Assembly: GCF_018881635.1 (NCBI RefSeq)
Contig: NZ_JACVPY010000002.1
Location: 1,363,577-1,427,576, forward strand
DNA length: 64,000 nt
Reading direction: 5' to 3'
Source of the DNA: Polynucleobacter sp. UB-Piko-W3
Lineage (GTDB): Bacteria > Pseudomonadota > Gammaproteobacteria > Burkholderiales > Burkholderiaceae
Shown: one piece after another, positions 30,452 to 45,819 of the stretch
How positions within the stretch are numbered: the stretch's first letter is position 1
Layout: every line of letters begins with the position of its first letter
Notes under the pieces: model-generated
The model's database searches: none
What the model saw: the letters and a program-made list of their open reading frames with translations, nothing else
Told to the model about the DNA's origin: nothing
Translations under genes and position numbers: made by a program

Positions 30452-31593
30452 TGAATGCTGCCAATCCCATTATTGAGACATTTCGTGAACAGATCCAAAA
30501 TGCAGTAAGCAATAAAACACAACTCTCTATTGAAGGTGGCGGGACCAAGTCTTGGTATGGCAATCCCAATAGTCACATAAAACTCGATACTCGTCCTTAC
30601 TCTGGAATCTTAGAATATCAGCCAGAAGAATTAGTCATTACGGCTTGTGCAGGCACACCCCTGAAAGAAATTGAAGCTGCGCTCAAAGCAAAAAATCAGA
30701 TGCTGGCATTTGAGCCACCTCACTTTGGTGAAAAAGCCACTTTTGGCGGCGCCATTGCAGCGGGCTTAGCTGGTCCAAATCGCATTAGCGTTGGCAACTT
30801 GCGAGATTTTGTTTTGGGTGCGCGCATTCTTGATGGCAAAGGCCAAGATTTATCTTTTGGCGGACAAGTAATGAAAAACGTAGCCGGCTACGATATCTCT
30901 CGCTTATTACCAGGCTCCATGGGAACTCTTTCATTACTCCTAGAGGCATCGGTCAAGGTATTACCAAGACCAGCAGCTACTGCAACACTGCGTTGCCATA
31001 TCTCTCAAGAGAAAGCATTGCGCACTTTAAATGAGTGGGCCGGTCAACCATTACCAATGTCAGCAAGCTGTTGGATCGGCAATCCTGCTGGCGAAGGTCA
31101 ATTGACAATTCGTTTAGCAGGTGCAGCAGCAGCAATCAAAGCTGCTATTCCCTTAATGAGCTCTTTGGTAGACGCAAGTGAAGTAGATACTCAATCTGCC
31201 GAAGCATTTTGGAATGATTTGCGCGAGCATCAGCTACCATTATTTGAAAATCTCGCTGCTGATCAAACTCTGTATCGCCTAGCATTACCTGCAGCCTGTG
31301 GACCACTCACGATTCCCGGAGCAGGTCATGAAATTATTCTAGAGTGGCATGGTCAGCAGCGTTGGATTAAAGCGCCCGGGGATGAAGCTACATTTAATTC
31401 AATCAAACAATTAGCAACAAGTCATGGTGGACATGCAACTCGTTTCAGACAGGGCGCAAGCATAAATCCTCAATTCCAACGCTTTACAATGCTGAGTGAG
31501 CAAGCGCACTCCAAAGCCCTCGAGCTCGTACAAGAGCGTCTGAGATCTGCATTTGATCCTACTGGCGTATTTGCAACTAAACGTCTTCCATAA
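30451..31593 (+). CDS. glcE: Glycolate oxidase subunit GlcE (FAD-binding)
   Basis: Smaller FAD-binding subunit of glycolate oxidase. It has the N-terminal PCMH half with SIEGGGTKSWYG, LAFEPPHFGEKATFGGAIAAG and FGGQVMKNVAGYDISRLLPGS, which are characteristic of GlcE. The C-terminal domain is shorter than in GlcD, and it ends FDPTGVFATKRLP. Length 380 is normal. Overlaps glcD by one base and is nine bases ahead of glcF, so the three subunits are almost surely cotranscribed. Confidence 0.94.
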   Translation: MNAANPIIETFREQIQNAVSNKTQLSIEGGGTKSWYGNPNSHIKLDTRPYSGILEYQPEELVITACAGTPLKEIEAALKAKNQMLAFEPPHFGEKATFGGAIAAGLAGPNRISVGNLRDFVLGARILDGKGQDLSFGGQVMKNVAGYDISRLLPGSMGTLSLLLEASVKVLPRPAATATLRCHISQEKALRTLNEWAGQPLPMSASCWIGNPAGEGQLTIRLAGAAAAIKAAIPLMSSLVDASEVDTQSAEAFWNDLREHQLPLFENLAADQTLYRLALPAACGPLTIPGAGHEIILEWHGQQRWIKAPGDEATFNSIKQLATSHGGHATRFRQGASINPQFQRFTMLSEQAHSKALELVQERLRSAFDPTGVFATKRLP

Positions 31594-31601
31594 GCATATC
31601 T

Positions 31602-32879
31602 ATGTACACTCAACTTGCCCCCCAATTTGTAAATACTCCAGAAGGTATTGAAGCAGCCCGTATTTTGGGTAAATGTGTTCACTGTGGTTTTTGTACTGCT
31701 ACTTGCCCGACTTATCAGATACTGGGTGATGAGCTCGATGGCCCACGTGGTCGCATTTACCTCATTAAGCAAATGGCTGAAGGCTCAGCCCCCACCGAAA
31801 AAACTCGCCTGCACTTAGATCGCTGTCTGACTTGTCGCAATTGCGAAAGCACCTGCCCTAGCGGTGTGCAATACGGCAACTTAATTGATATTGGTCGCAA
31901 GTGGGCTGAAGACAATACACCTCAGCGCCCTCTTGGTGAGCGCTTAACACGCTGGGCTTTGAGAGAAGGCTTAACTAAGCCAGCATTATTTAATTCAGCT
32001 ATGGCTTTAGGTCGCTTAGTGCGTCCACTGATGCCAAACGGTATCCAACGCAAAATTCCACAGCAGAAGAGTAAGGCGTTAGATAGCTCTACTGATCCTT
32101 CTACAAGGCCAACAACCGTACATGCTCGAAAAATGCTTATTCTGGAAGGCTGTGTTCAACCAGGCATGTTGCCAAACATCAATTCTGCGACTGCACGCGT
32201 TTTAGATGCATTGAAGATTCAGCTGATTAGCGCTCCAAATGCCACTTGCTGTGGTGCCTTGCGTTATCACTTAAACGATCAAGCAGGCGGCCTAGAGAAT
32301 GCCAAGCAAAATATTGATGCTTGGTGGCCTTTAGTTGAAAGCGGTGTTGAGGCAATCATCATGACTGCCTCTGGTTGTGGTGTGATAGTTAAGGATTATG
32401 GCCACCTCTTTGCCAATGAACCTGCCTATGCAGCTAGGGCCAAAAAGATCTCCCATCTAACCAAGGACATCTCTGAAATTCTGCCCGATCTGCAAAATGA
32501 ATTAATCCAACTGATCGGCACAGATCAAAAACCAGGCGTGGTGTATCACCCACCCTGCACTTTGCAGCATGGCCAACAAATTCGGGGCAAAGTGGAAGAT
32601 TTGCTATCGAGTATCGGCATCGGTGTTCGTTTGTGCGCTGATAGTCATCTATGCTGCGGTTCTGCAGGCACCTATTCAGTTACCCAGCCCGAGCTCTCGG
32701 AGCAGTTACGCAAGAATAAGTTAGGTCACTTGAATGCGGCTTGCGAAGAATCTGGTGCAGAAATAATTGTTTCTGGAAATGTGGGTTGTATTACACACCT
32801 TCAGCAAGAAGATACGCCAGTACTCCATTGGATCGAGATCGTAGATCAATTGATTCGCAAATCTTCGAAGGCCCAATGA
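31602..32879 (+). CDS. glcF: Glycolate oxidase iron-sulfur subunit GlcF
   Basis: Electron-transfer subunit with two [4Fe-4S] clusters near the N-terminus: CVHCGFCTATCPTYQ and CLTCRNCESTCPSGV. The remainder carries two CCG domains, seen as TCCGALRYH and LCCGSAGTY, with nearby Cys residues. Length 425 is normal. The stop overlaps the next start by four bases (ATGA), coupling it to the PLP-binding yggS-like gene. Confidence 0.95.
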   Translation: MYTQLAPQFVNTPEGIEAARILGKCVHCGFCTATCPTYQILGDELDGPRGRIYLIKQMAEGSAPTEKTRLHLDRCLTCRNCESTCPSGVQYGNLIDIGRKWAEDNTPQRPLGERLTRWALREGLTKPALFNSAMALGRLVRPLMPNGIQRKIPQQKSKALDSSTDPSTRPTTVHARKMLILEGCVQPGMLPNINSATARVLDALKIQLISAPNATCCGALRYHLNDQAGGLENAKQNIDAWWPLVESGVEAIIMTASGCGVIVKDYGHLFANEPAYAARAKKISHLTKDISEILPDLQNELIQLIGTDQKPGVVYHPPCTLQHGQQIRGKVEDLLSSIGIGVRLCADSHLCCGSAGTYSVTQPELSEQLRKNKLGHLNAACEESGAEIIVSGNVGCITHLQQEDTPVLHWIEIVDQLIRKSSKAQ

Positions 32880-33601
32880 ACTCCATTGTTGTTAACCTGA
32901 TGCAGGTAAGGCAACGCATCGAGCTTGCCTGTTTAGCAGCAAAGCGTGAGCCCGAAGAAATCGAACTCTTAGCAGTCAGTAAGACCTTTCCAACACATGC
33001 AATTGAAGAAGCCATGCACGCAGGACAATCTGCTTTTGGTGAAAACTACGTTCAAGAGGGTGTTGAAAAAATTACTCAACTCGCTAAATTGCGCCCTTGG
33101 CTAGTTTGGCACTTCATCGGCCCGCTTCAAAGCAATAAGACTAGAGAAGTTGCTGAGCATTTTGATTGGGTGCATAGCGTTGACCGTCTCAAAATTGCAG
33201 AACGCCTCTCTGCTCAGCGTGGTGAATTTCCTAACCTAGCTGAATTGCAGCTGTGTGTTCAAGTGAATGTGAGCGATGAAGATAGCAAAAGCGGCGTCCC
33301 CCTTTCTGAGGCTGAGGCACTCTGTGAATCTATAGCTCAATTACCCAATATCATTCTCAGAGGTTTAATGGCTATTCCGGCTCCAAGCTTAGATCTGAAC
33401 GAGCAGCGCAAAGCTTTTGCCCAAGTCCAAGATTGTTTTAAACGTATTCAAGCGTTCCGAGCAATAGACCCTCGGTATCAATTCTTTGATACCCTTTCTA
33501 TGGGTATGTCTGATGATCTTGAGGCAGCCATTGCCCAAGGCAGTACTATTGTACGTGTAGGCACTGCCATTTTTGGGAAGCGCGATAAGATTAGCAAATG
33601 A
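32876..33601 (+). CDS. YggS/YBL036C family PLP-binding protein (PLP homeostasis)
   Basis: A pyridoxal-phosphate barrel protein (PLPBP/YggS) that keeps free PLP in balance and affects amino-acid pools. The PLP lysine sits in LLAVSKTFPTHAIEEA, followed by FGENYVQEG, WHFIGPLQSNKTREV and VSDEDSKSGVP; the end MGMSDDLEAAIAQGSTIVRVGTAIFG is typical. The ATG at 32876 overlaps the glcF stop (ATGA) and gives the family length (241); the open frame extends further upstream inside glcF but lacks family residues. It overlaps proC by four bases. A yggS-proC pairing is common in bacteria. Confidence 0.95.
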   Translation: MNSIVVNLMQVRQRIELACLAAKREPEEIELLAVSKTFPTHAIEEAMHAGQSAFGENYVQEGVEKITQLAKLRPWLVWHFIGPLQSNKTREVAEHFDWVHSVDRLKIAERLSAQRGEFPNLAELQLCVQVNVSDEDSKSGVPLSEAEALCESIAQLPNIILRGLMAIPAPSLDLNEQRKAFAQVQDCFKRIQAFRAIDPRYQFFDTLSMGMSDDLEAAIAQGSTIVRVGTAIFGKRDKISK

Positions 33602-34467
33602 GTACAAATCAGATCAGCCAAAATAATAGTCATGTGCACATCACCTTTATTGGTGGTGGCAATATGGGTCGCGCCTTGATTAGCGGCTTACTTGCGAATG
33701 GATTTAACTCCAATCAAATTTCAGTAGTCGAAGCTAATGCAGTAACTGCCCTACAGCTACATGAAGACTTTGGTGTTCAAGGCATTGGCGCTTTGGAGCA
33801 GATTGCTTTTGATTTCTCAAAAAATAATGTTCTTGTCATGGCCATCAAGCCACAGGACTTTAATGTTGTTGCTAAGGGCCTATCTTCAAAACTCAAGCAT
33901 GCAACGGCACCTGGTCCATTGATTTTGAGTATTGCCGCTGGCATTCGTTTAAAAGATATGAGTCGCTGGCTAGACCATGCCCGCTGTGTCCGCGCTATGC
34001 CCAATACTCCCGCATTAATTGGCAAAGGCATTACTGGACTATTTGCCGATGCAACTGTCAATGAATCTGACCGCGAACTAGCCCAGACTATCTGCAATGC
34101 AGTTGGTCAAAGCATTTGGGTATCCGAAGAAAAACTCATGGATGCTGTTACAGCAGTTTCTGGTAGTGGTCCTGCTTACGTTTTTGCCTTTTTAGAAGCC
34201 ATGCAATCAGCTGGTGAGAAATTAGGCCTAGATGCAAAGAGTGCTCGCAAACTAGCTTATGCAACCCTTGAGGGCGCAACGCAACTTGCCCATAACTCTG
34301 ATGAACATGCTGGCATTCTTCGTGAGCGTGTCACCTCTAAAGGCGGCACTACAGCAGCAGCGCTTGAGGTCATGAAGCAAGAAGGCTGGAATGAGATTCT
34401 TGAAAAAGCAATTGATGCTGCCAGTCAGCGCGGCAAAGCAATGGGTGATGAACTGGGTAAGAGCTAA
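33598..34467 (+). CDS. proC: Pyrroline-5-carboxylate reductase
   Basis: Final step of proline synthesis. The N-terminal Rossmann motif is FIGGGNMGRALISGLL, and the C-terminal signature reads MDAVTAVSGSGPAYVF with ERVTSKGGTTAAALEVM. Length 289 is slightly long because of about ten N-terminal residues before the conserved core. It overlaps the yggS-like gene by four bases and is convergent with ubiA. It is the end of the glcD-to-proC run of closely packed genes. Confidence 0.96.
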   Translation: MSTNQISQNNSHVHITFIGGGNMGRALISGLLANGFNSNQISVVEANAVTALQLHEDFGVQGIGALEQIAFDFSKNNVLVMAIKPQDFNVVAKGLSSKLKHATAPGPLILSIAAGIRLKDMSRWLDHARCVRAMPNTPALIGKGITGLFADATVNESDRELAQTICNAVGQSIWVSEEKLMDAVTAVSGSGPAYVFAFLEAMQSAGEKLGLDAKSARKLAYATLEGATQLAHNSDEHAGILRERVTSKGGTTAAALEVMKQEGWNEILEKAIDAASQRGKAMGDELGKS

Positions 34468-34482
34468 TTACCTAAGTAACTC

Positions 34483-35346
34483 TTAGTTCAGACTGAGGCC
34501 CAGCACAATTCCTAGAAATAAAAATCCACCTAACCAGTTGTTATGGCGGAAAGCCGCAAAGCATTCTTCGCGCTTACGGGTAGAGATCAGCTTGAGGTGG
34601 TAGATGGCGCAAGCTAAGGCTATAAACCATCCCGCTAAAAAGTAATTACTCAAGTTAGCCAATTGCGCTACCCAAATTTGACTAATAAACAAGATGGCAT
34701 AACTTACTGCAATTGCCGCAACATCATATTGCCCAAAGGTAATTGCAGAAGTGCGTAGACCTAATCGAAGATCATCTTCCCGATCAACCATGGCATAGGC
34801 AGTGTCATAAGCAATGGCCCAAAAAATATTTCCCACAAATAAGATCCAAGCTTCCATAGGAATGTCATTCAAGGTAGCTGCATAAGCCATGGGGATACCA
34901 AAACCAAAAGCGATACCGAGAACCGCTTGGGGCATTGCAAAGAAGCGTTTAGTAAAGGGATAAATGAAGGCCACTGCCAATGCAAAAAATGACAATGTCT
35001 TGGTATAAGTATTGAGTGACTGAATCAGCAAAAAAGCAAGCAAAGCCAGAGTAGCTGCAACTAGTAGCGCCTCCTTACCCGAAATCTTGCCACTCGTTAC
35101 GGGGCGTCCTTGCGTTCTCAGCACATGCCGATCAAAGTTGCGATCAGCATAATCATTCATTGCACAACCTGCGCTACGCATCAAGAAAGTGCCCGCCACG
35201 AAGATCAATGAGATTTTGAGCTCTGGCACACCACTACTGGCAAGCCATAAAGCCCAAAGGGTTGGCCATAAGAGCAATAAAGTGCCAATTGGCTTATCTA
35301 GGCGAATCAGATAAGCATATGAGATAAGGCGATCATTCAAGGACAT
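34483..35346 (-). CDS. ubiA: 4-hydroxybenzoate polyprenyltransferase
   Basis: Integral membrane prenyltransferase that attaches the polyprenyl tail in ubiquinone synthesis. The two Asp-rich motifs are seen as [15 protein letters not shown] and [13 protein letters not shown], with PVTSGKIS between. Eight or so hydrophobic helices cover the protein. Length 287 is normal. It lies ten bases downstream of recG in the same direction. ubiC is not adjacent. Confidence 0.95.
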   Translation of the reverse strand: MSLNDRLISYAYLIRLDKPIGTLLLLWPTLWALWLASSGVPELKISLIFVAGTFLMRSAGCAMNDYADRNFDRHVLRTQGRPVTSGKISGKEALLVAATLALLAFLLIQSLNTYTKTLSFFALAVAFIYPFTKRFFAMPQAVLGIAFGFGIPMAYAATLNDIPMEAWILFVGNIFWAIAYDTAYAMVDREDDLRLGLRTSAITFGQYDVAAIAVSYAILFISQIWVAQLANLSNYFLAGWFIALACAIYHLKLISTRKREECFAAFRHNNWLGGFLFLGIVLGLSLN

Positions 35347-35356
35347 AAGGTAATTA

Positions 35357-37423
35357 TCATGCCTTTAGAAATTCAGCGCGAGATCCTAGCCAGCGCTCTA
35401 AATGGCGCTCCACTAAGTCAGCATGCTCGGCCAGCAATCTTTCGGCAGCTTGTTGAGCTAATTCAATTAACCAAGCATCGCGTTGTAAATCTACAAATCG
35501 CAACATGGCATCTCCAGACTGCTTCGCTCCGAGCAGTTCACCGGGGCCGCGCAGGGAAAGGTCCCGCTCTGCGATCACAAAGCCATCGGATACCTCACGT
35601 AAAGTTTGCAGGCGCTCTTTTGCTGCCATAGATAAGGGCTCTGCATACATCAAGATACAAACAGAGTCCGCAGAACCACGGCCCACACGCCCACGTAATT
35701 GATGAATCTGGGCATAACCAAAGCGCTCTGCATGTTCAATCACCATGAGCGCTGCATTCGGTACATCCACACCCACCTCAATCACTGTAGTAGCTACCAA
35801 CAATTGAATTTCATTGGCTTTGAAGGCAGCCATCACTGCTGCTTTTTCTTCGGCTTTTAAGCGGCCATGCACTAAGCCTACTTTAAAGTTTGGCAAGGCC
35901 TGCGTCAGTTGCTCAAAACTTTCAACGGCAGTTTGTAACTGCAAGGCTTCAGACTCTTCAATCAAAGGGCAAACCCAATAGGCTTGCAATCCTTTGGAGA
36001 GCCAACTGTGTAAGCCGCCAATGACCTCGTCACGACGACTAGCCTTCACTACCTTGGTAGTAATGGGTTTTCGACCGGGAGGTAACTCATCAATGACAGA
36101 TACATCGAGGTCTGCGTAATACGTCATCGCTAAAGTACGTGGAATTGGCGTTGCTGACATCATCAGTTGATGACAGTAAAACAATTCAGATCCCAGTCTT
36201 TGCTGAATTTCTAAACGCTGCCTCACACCAAAACGATGTTGTTCATCAATAACTGCTAATCCTAATTTGGAAAAACTCACACTCTCCTGAATCAGGGCGT
36301 GGGTACCAATAATCAGCTGAGCATGACCACTCTCAATCATTTCTTGGGCCAGTTTTTTTTCTTTTGCTTTCAAACTACCTGACAGCCAAGCAATACGAAC
36401 ACCCAATGGTTCAAACCACTCTTTCATTTTTAAGTAATGCTGCTCAGCCAAGATTTCTGTGGGAGCCATGACTGCAGCCTGATAACCATGATCTATAACA
36501 CGTGCTGCCGCCAGGGCTGCAACTACCGTCTTACCACTACCCACATCACCCTGTAATAGACGATTCATGGGGAATGATTTTTCTAGATCATGGCCAATCT
36601 CAGACCAAACACGAGCTTGCGCAGTAGTTAAAGTAAATGGCAGCGCTTTCAGTAAGTGCGCCTCAAGACTTTTATCTTTTGACGGTTTTACGAAACTCGG
36701 AGCATGCCGCTCTCTTCGAATGGCATGAGCACGTTTCAAGGAAATCTGCTGCGCCAGTAATTCTTCGAACTGCACACGGCGCCATGCAGGATCGGTACGC
36801 TCTAATAACGCTTGAGTATCAGCATCGGCAGGTGGCTGATGTAAATAGGTGATAGCAGCTTGTAGACTTGGCCAATCATTGCTGGGAAGCAGTTCTGTCA
36901 TTAACTTTTTGGGTAAGAACTCAGCCAAGCTATCTTGCAAAGTAGGATGGCGTAATGCTTGCGCAACTGCTTTACGAATGACTGTTTGCGAAACACCAGC
37001 ACTAGCTGGATAGACTGGAGTCAAACTCATTGGTAAAGGGGTATCTGCTGCTAAAGCTTTAACAGTGGGGTGGACCATTTCTGGCCCCTGAAATCCTTCG
37101 CGCACCTCGCCACGAACTCGTATATGCGCTCCCACCGCCATTTGCTTTTGCTGGCTGGGATAGAAATTGAGGAAGCGGAGCTGCAAAGTCTCGGTCTCAT
37201 CTTCAATGGTGACCAACATCTGCCTTCTCGGTCTAAATAGGACCTGATTCCGGATTACGACCCCTTGGGTCTGGGCCGCGCCAAATCTGCCCCGACTGAG
37301 AGCCTCCTCAATTGTGAATAGCTCGGTTTCATCTTCATAGCGAGATGGAAGATGCAAAGCAAGGGCCATAGGGCTGTCTAAACCCATTTTTTGGAGTGTG
37401 CTTGGCGCTTGTTTAGTAGTCAT
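35357..37423 (-). CDS. recG: ATP-dependent DNA helicase RecG
   Basis: Superfamily 2 helicase that remodels stalled forks and branched DNA. An N-terminal wedge/OB domain ([21 protein letters not shown], then [13 protein letters not shown]) precedes the motor: motif [19 protein letters not shown], motif [16 protein letters not shown], motif [24 protein letters not shown], and motif [12 protein letters not shown]. Length 688 is normal. The first residues follow an ATG at 37423; queA is divergent, 30 bp away. Confidence 0.97.
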   Translation of the reverse strand: MTTKQAPSTLQKMGLDSPMALALHLPSRYEDETELFTIEEALSRGRFGAAQTQGVVIRNQVLFRPRRQMLVTIEDETETLQLRFLNFYPSQQKQMAVGAHIRVRGEVREGFQGPEMVHPTVKALAADTPLPMSLTPVYPASAGVSQTVIRKAVAQALRHPTLQDSLAEFLPKKLMTELLPSNDWPSLQAAITYLHQPPADADTQALLERTDPAWRRVQFEELLAQQISLKRAHAIRRERHAPSFVKPSKDKSLEAHLLKALPFTLTTAQARVWSEIGHDLEKSFPMNRLLQGDVGSGKTVVAALAAARVIDHGYQAAVMAPTEILAEQHYLKMKEWFEPLGVRIAWLSGSLKAKEKKLAQEMIESGHAQLIIGTHALIQESVSFSKLGLAVIDEQHRFGVRQRLEIQQRLGSELFYCHQLMMSATPIPRTLAMTYYADLDVSVIDELPPGRKPITTKVVKASRRDEVIGGLHSWLSKGLQAYWVCPLIEESEALQLQTAVESFEQLTQALPNFKVGLVHGRLKAEEKAAVMAAFKANEIQLLVATTVIEVGVDVPNAALMVIEHAERFGYAQIHQLRGRVGRGSADSVCILMYAEPLSMAAKERLQTLREVSDGFVIAERDLSLRGPGELLGAKQSGDAMLRFVDLQRDAWLIELAQQAAERLLAEHADLVERHLERWLGSRAEFLKA

Positions 37424-37453
37424 CGTTAAAATCTAATACCTGATGGTAATGCT

Positions 37454-39654
<2,201 letters not shown>

Positions 39655-39786
39655 TAGCCCTACGGAGGCCTATACCCCTCCGAATCACCTCCAAAGCCCC
39701 ACACAGTTTAGAATTGCGGGTTTACGGCTTTACTTAAAAGTCTAAAAGTGAAGCGGTTTTCAAATAGTCTTTAACGGAGGTTTTAT

Positions 39787-40113
39787 ATGTGGATTAGTAA
39801 CGCTTTTGCCCAAGCTCCAGCTGCGGGTCCAGATTCTGGTGGCTTGATGAGCTTCCTACCATTGGTTTTGATGTTTGCAGTGTTGTACTTCATCATGATT
39901 CGCCCACAAATGAAGCGTCAAAAAGAAACTAAAGCCATGCTTGAAGCTTTAGCAGTTGGCGATGAAGTGGTTACAGTAGGCGGCATCATGGGCAAAGTAA
40001 CTGCGTTAAAAGACGCAGTAGTTACTGTTGAAATTTCCGCCGGCACTGAAGTCCAATTACAAAAAGGTGCCATCACTAATGTATTGCCAAAAGGCACATT
40101 AAAGTCTGCTTAA
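39787..40113 (+). CDS. yajC: Preprotein translocase accessory protein YajC
   Basis: Small single-span membrane protein associated with SecDF. After a short Ala/Pro-rich start, one helix (MSFLPLVLMFAVLYFIMI) is followed by RPQMKRQKETKAMLEALAVGDEVVTVGGIMGKV, the family core. Length 108 is normal. A very strong ribosome binding site, GGAGG at 39776-39780, stands six bases before the ATG. It is 25 bp before secD. Confidence 0.96.
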   Translation: MWISNAFAQAPAAGPDSGGLMSFLPLVLMFAVLYFIMIRPQMKRQKETKAMLEALAVGDEVVTVGGIMGKVTALKDAVVTVEISAGTEVQLQKGAITNVLPKGTLKSA

Positions 40114-40138
40114 TACGCTTGTTTAAAAGTATCTCGAT

Positions 40139-41998
40139 ATGAATCGCTACCCTCTCTGGAAATATCTAGTAATCGCCTTTGCCTTAATGATCGGCGGGCT
40201 ATATTCATTACCCAATTTCTATGGTGAGGCTCCAGCGGTTCAGATCTCTTCCGCCAAACCAACCATTAAGGTTGATTTGGCGACACAAGCTCGCGTTGAA
40301 AAGATTTTGTCTGATGCCGATATCAGTAACACTGGGATTTTCTTTGAGAATGCTACAAATGTAGGCTCCATCAAAATTCGCTTCAACAATACAGACATCC
40401 AACTGCGCGCTCGCGATCTCCTGCAGCAAAAAATCAATCTTGATCAAAATGATCCTAATTTCACAGTTGCACTAAATCTCTTATCCAATACTCCAGGTTG
40501 GTTAAGTGCGATCAATGCTCTACCAATGCCTTTGGGTCTTGACTTGCGAGGTGGCGTGTATTTCCTCCTACAGGTAGACATGAAAGGCGCAGTACAAAAG
40601 AAGGTAACTTCTTTAGCAACCGATATTCGCAGTCAATTGCGTGATAAGAATATTCGTCATCAGGGTATTGAACGTGGTGCTGATAGCATCACCATTAATT
40701 TTGGCAGTACTACTGATGCTGATGCTGCTCGTACAGTTTTACTCTCCGCTCAACCGGATCTCATTTGGCAAGTAAAACCTGCTGGTCTGTCGCCAAAGTT
40801 AGTTGGTGAATTTAAGCCAACGGCATTAAAAGAGGTGCAAGATAGCGCGGTTAAACAAAACATCATCACCTTAAATAAACGCGTGAATGAGTTGGCTGTT
40901 AAAGAGCCTGTCATTCAACAACAAGGTGCTGAGCGCATCGTGGTGCAGTTACCAGGCGTTCAAGATACTGCTCGTGCCAAAGATATTATTGGTCGCACAG
41001 CAACACTAGAATCCCGTCTAGCAGATCCATCGGTCTCTACCATCGGTCTTGGTGAAACCCCACCTCCAGGCACGGATACCTTCCGCTTTGGAGAAAACCG
41101 CTTAGGCGTCTTTAAGAAGTCAGTCATTTTCAGCGGCGATCGCATTACTGACGCGAGTGCTGGCTTTGATCAAAATCAACGTCCTGCTGTAAATATCTCT
41201 CTTGATGCTGCTGGTGGTCGGGTGATGCAAGAGGTCACTCGCGAGAACTTGGGCAAGCCAATGGGCATGATTCTCTTTGAAAAAGGAAAAGGGGAAGTTC
41301 TCACCATTGCCACCATACAAGGCGAATTTGGCTCAAAGTTCCAGATTACAGGTCAGCCAACTACTGCAAGCGCAAATGACTTAGCGCTTTTGCTTCGTGC
41401 CGGCTCTCTCGCCGCACCAATGGAAATCATTGAAGAGCGTACGATTGGACCAAGCCTGGGTGCAGAAAATATTGAAAAGGGATTTAAATCTCTCTTAATC
41501 GGCTTTGGCGCAATTGCTATTTTTATGATCGGTTACTACTTGCTGTTTGGCACATTCTCAGTCATTGCGTTGGCAGTGAACTTGCTCCTACTGATCTCTG
41601 TGCTGTCGATGCTGCAAGCCACCCTTACTTTGCCAGGCATCGCTGCGATGGCCCTAGCACTCGGCATGGCGATTGACTCAAACGTTTTAATTAATGAACG
41701 TATTCGTGAAGAATTACGTAGTGGAGCCGCACCACAAACTGCCATTGCCGTTGGCTTTGATAAAGCATGGGCAACTATTTTGGATTCCAACGTGACTACC
41801 TTAATTGCGGGTCTAGCCCTCTTAGCATTTGGCTCCGGTCCCATTAAAGGCTTTGCGGTGGTTCACTGCTTAGGTATTTTAACTTCCATGTTCTCAGCCG
41901 TCTTCTTCTCACGCGGTCTTGTTAATCTCTGGTATGGCAGACACAAGAAGGTTCAAAAACTTGCTATCGGCCAAGTTTGGCGCCCACAGGAGAAATAA
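40139..41998 (+). CDS. secD: Protein translocase subunit SecD
   Basis: Membrane protein using the proton gradient to help export proteins. It has an N-terminal helix, the P1 head with PLGLDLRGGVYFLLQVDMK, the later GRTATLESRL region, and a C-terminal six-helix RND-type domain with AMALALGMAIDSNVLINERIREEL and DSNVTTLIAGLALLAFGSGPIKGFA. Length 619 is normal. Three bases separate it from secF. The order yajC-secD-secF is the standard operon. Confidence 0.97.
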   Translation: MNRYPLWKYLVIAFALMIGGLYSLPNFYGEAPAVQISSAKPTIKVDLATQARVEKILSDADISNTGIFFENATNVGSIKIRFNNTDIQLRARDLLQQKINLDQNDPNFTVALNLLSNTPGWLSAINALPMPLGLDLRGGVYFLLQVDMKGAVQKKVTSLATDIRSQLRDKNIRHQGIERGADSITINFGSTTDADAARTVLLSAQPDLIWQVKPAGLSPKLVGEFKPTALKEVQDSAVKQNIITLNKRVNELAVKEPVIQQQGAERIVVQLPGVQDTARAKDIIGRTATLESRLADPSVSTIGLGETPPPGTDTFRFGENRLGVFKKSVIFSGDRITDASAGFDQNQRPAVNISLDAAGGRVMQEVTRENLGKPMGMILFEKGKGEVLTIATIQGEFGSKFQITGQPTTASANDLALLLRAGSLAAPMEIIEERTIGPSLGAENIEKGFKSLLIGFGAIAIFMIGYYLLFGTFSVIALAVNLLLLISVLSMLQATLTLPGIAAMALALGMAIDSNVLINERIREELRSGAAPQTAIAVGFDKAWATILDSNVTTLIAGLALLAFGSGPIKGFAVVHCLGILTSMFSAVFFSRGLVNLWYGRHKKVQKLAIGQVWRPQEK

Positions 41999-42001
41999 GC
42001 C

Positions 42002-42976
42002 ATGGAATTTTTCCGGATTAAAAAAGATATCCCCTTCATGCGCCATGCATTGGTGCTCAATGCGATTTCTTTAATTACTTTTTTAGCGGCTGTCTTCTTC
42101 TTATGGCAGAACGGCCTTCACCTCTCGATTGAATTTACTGGTGGCACCGTTATGGAGGTGAGCTACCCTCAAACCGCTCCACTAGACTCTATTCGCGCCA
42201 AGGTTGAGAAGTTAGGCTATACAGATACGCAAATACAGAACTTTGGTAGCTCACGTGACATCATGATTCGCCTGCCCTTACAAAAAGATACCGAAGGCAA
42301 ACTCATTTCCTCTGCAGACCAAAGTGCGGCTGTAATGCAAGCGCTTGAGCCAGTAAGTACTGGCGCTAAATTGCAGCGTGTAGAGTTCGTTGGCCCTCAA
42401 GTGGGTGAAGAACTGGCTTTGGATGGCTTGAAGGCCTTAATCTTTGTGATTATTGGTATTGTGATTTACCTCTCCTTCCGCTTTGAGTGGAAGTTTGCCC
42501 TAGCTGGAATCATCGCCAACTTACATGACATCGTGATCATCTTAGGTTTCTTCGCTTTCTTCCAATGGGAGTTCTCACTCTCTGTCTTAGCAGCAGTACT
42601 TGCCGTTCTGGGTTACTCCGTCAATGAATCTGTGGTGATCTTTGACCGTATTCGTGAAAACTTTCGCAAATATCGCAAGATGGACACCCGCGAGATTATC
42701 GATAATGCAATTACCAGCACAATCAGCCGCACTGTGATTACTCACGGCAGTACTGAGATGATGGTTCTAGCGATGCTTATCTTTGGTGGCCCAACCCTGT
42801 TTTACTTTGCCCTAGCGCTGACCATTGGTATTTTGTTTGGTATTTACTCTTCAGTATTCGTAGCAGCGGCCTTAGCGATGTGGCTTGGAGTAACACGCGA
42901 AGATTTAGCGAAGGGCGATAAAAAACCGGATGACAATGCCCGAAATGATGACCCTAATTTTGGGGCACAGGTTTAA
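42002..42976 (+). CDS. secF: Protein translocase subunit SecF
   Basis: Partner of SecD. An N-terminal helix is followed by a short periplasmic part with HLSIEFTGGTVMEVSYP, then five helices containing LAAVLAVLGYSVNESVVIFDRIREN and TISRTVITHGSTEMMVLAMLIFGG, the SecF core. Length 324 is normal, with a polar C-terminal tail. Convergent with waaA, with no clear terminator in the ten bases between the stops. Confidence 0.97.
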   Translation: MEFFRIKKDIPFMRHALVLNAISLITFLAAVFFLWQNGLHLSIEFTGGTVMEVSYPQTAPLDSIRAKVEKLGYTDTQIQNFGSSRDIMIRLPLQKDTEGKLISSADQSAAVMQALEPVSTGAKLQRVEFVGPQVGEELALDGLKALIFVIIGIVIYLSFRFEWKFALAGIIANLHDIVIILGFFAFFQWEFSLSVLAAVLAVLGYSVNESVVIFDRIRENFRKYRKMDTREIIDNAITSTISRTVITHGSTEMMVLAMLIFGGPTLFYFALALTIGILFGIYSSVFVAAALAMWLGVTREDLAKGDKKPDDNARNDDPNFGAQV

Positions 42977-42986
42977 GTATTCTGAC

Positions 42987-45781
<2,795 letters not shown>

Positions 45782-45819
45782 TCAAGCACGCCCCTATCAG
45801 GATGGCTATACTGTGCCCT

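Noticed and set aside
39655..39786. A terminator or riboswitch between tgt and yajC
   Set aside because: Only a weak CGGAG/CTCCG stem with a ten-base loop and no T run is visible; no known riboswitch pattern was recognised.
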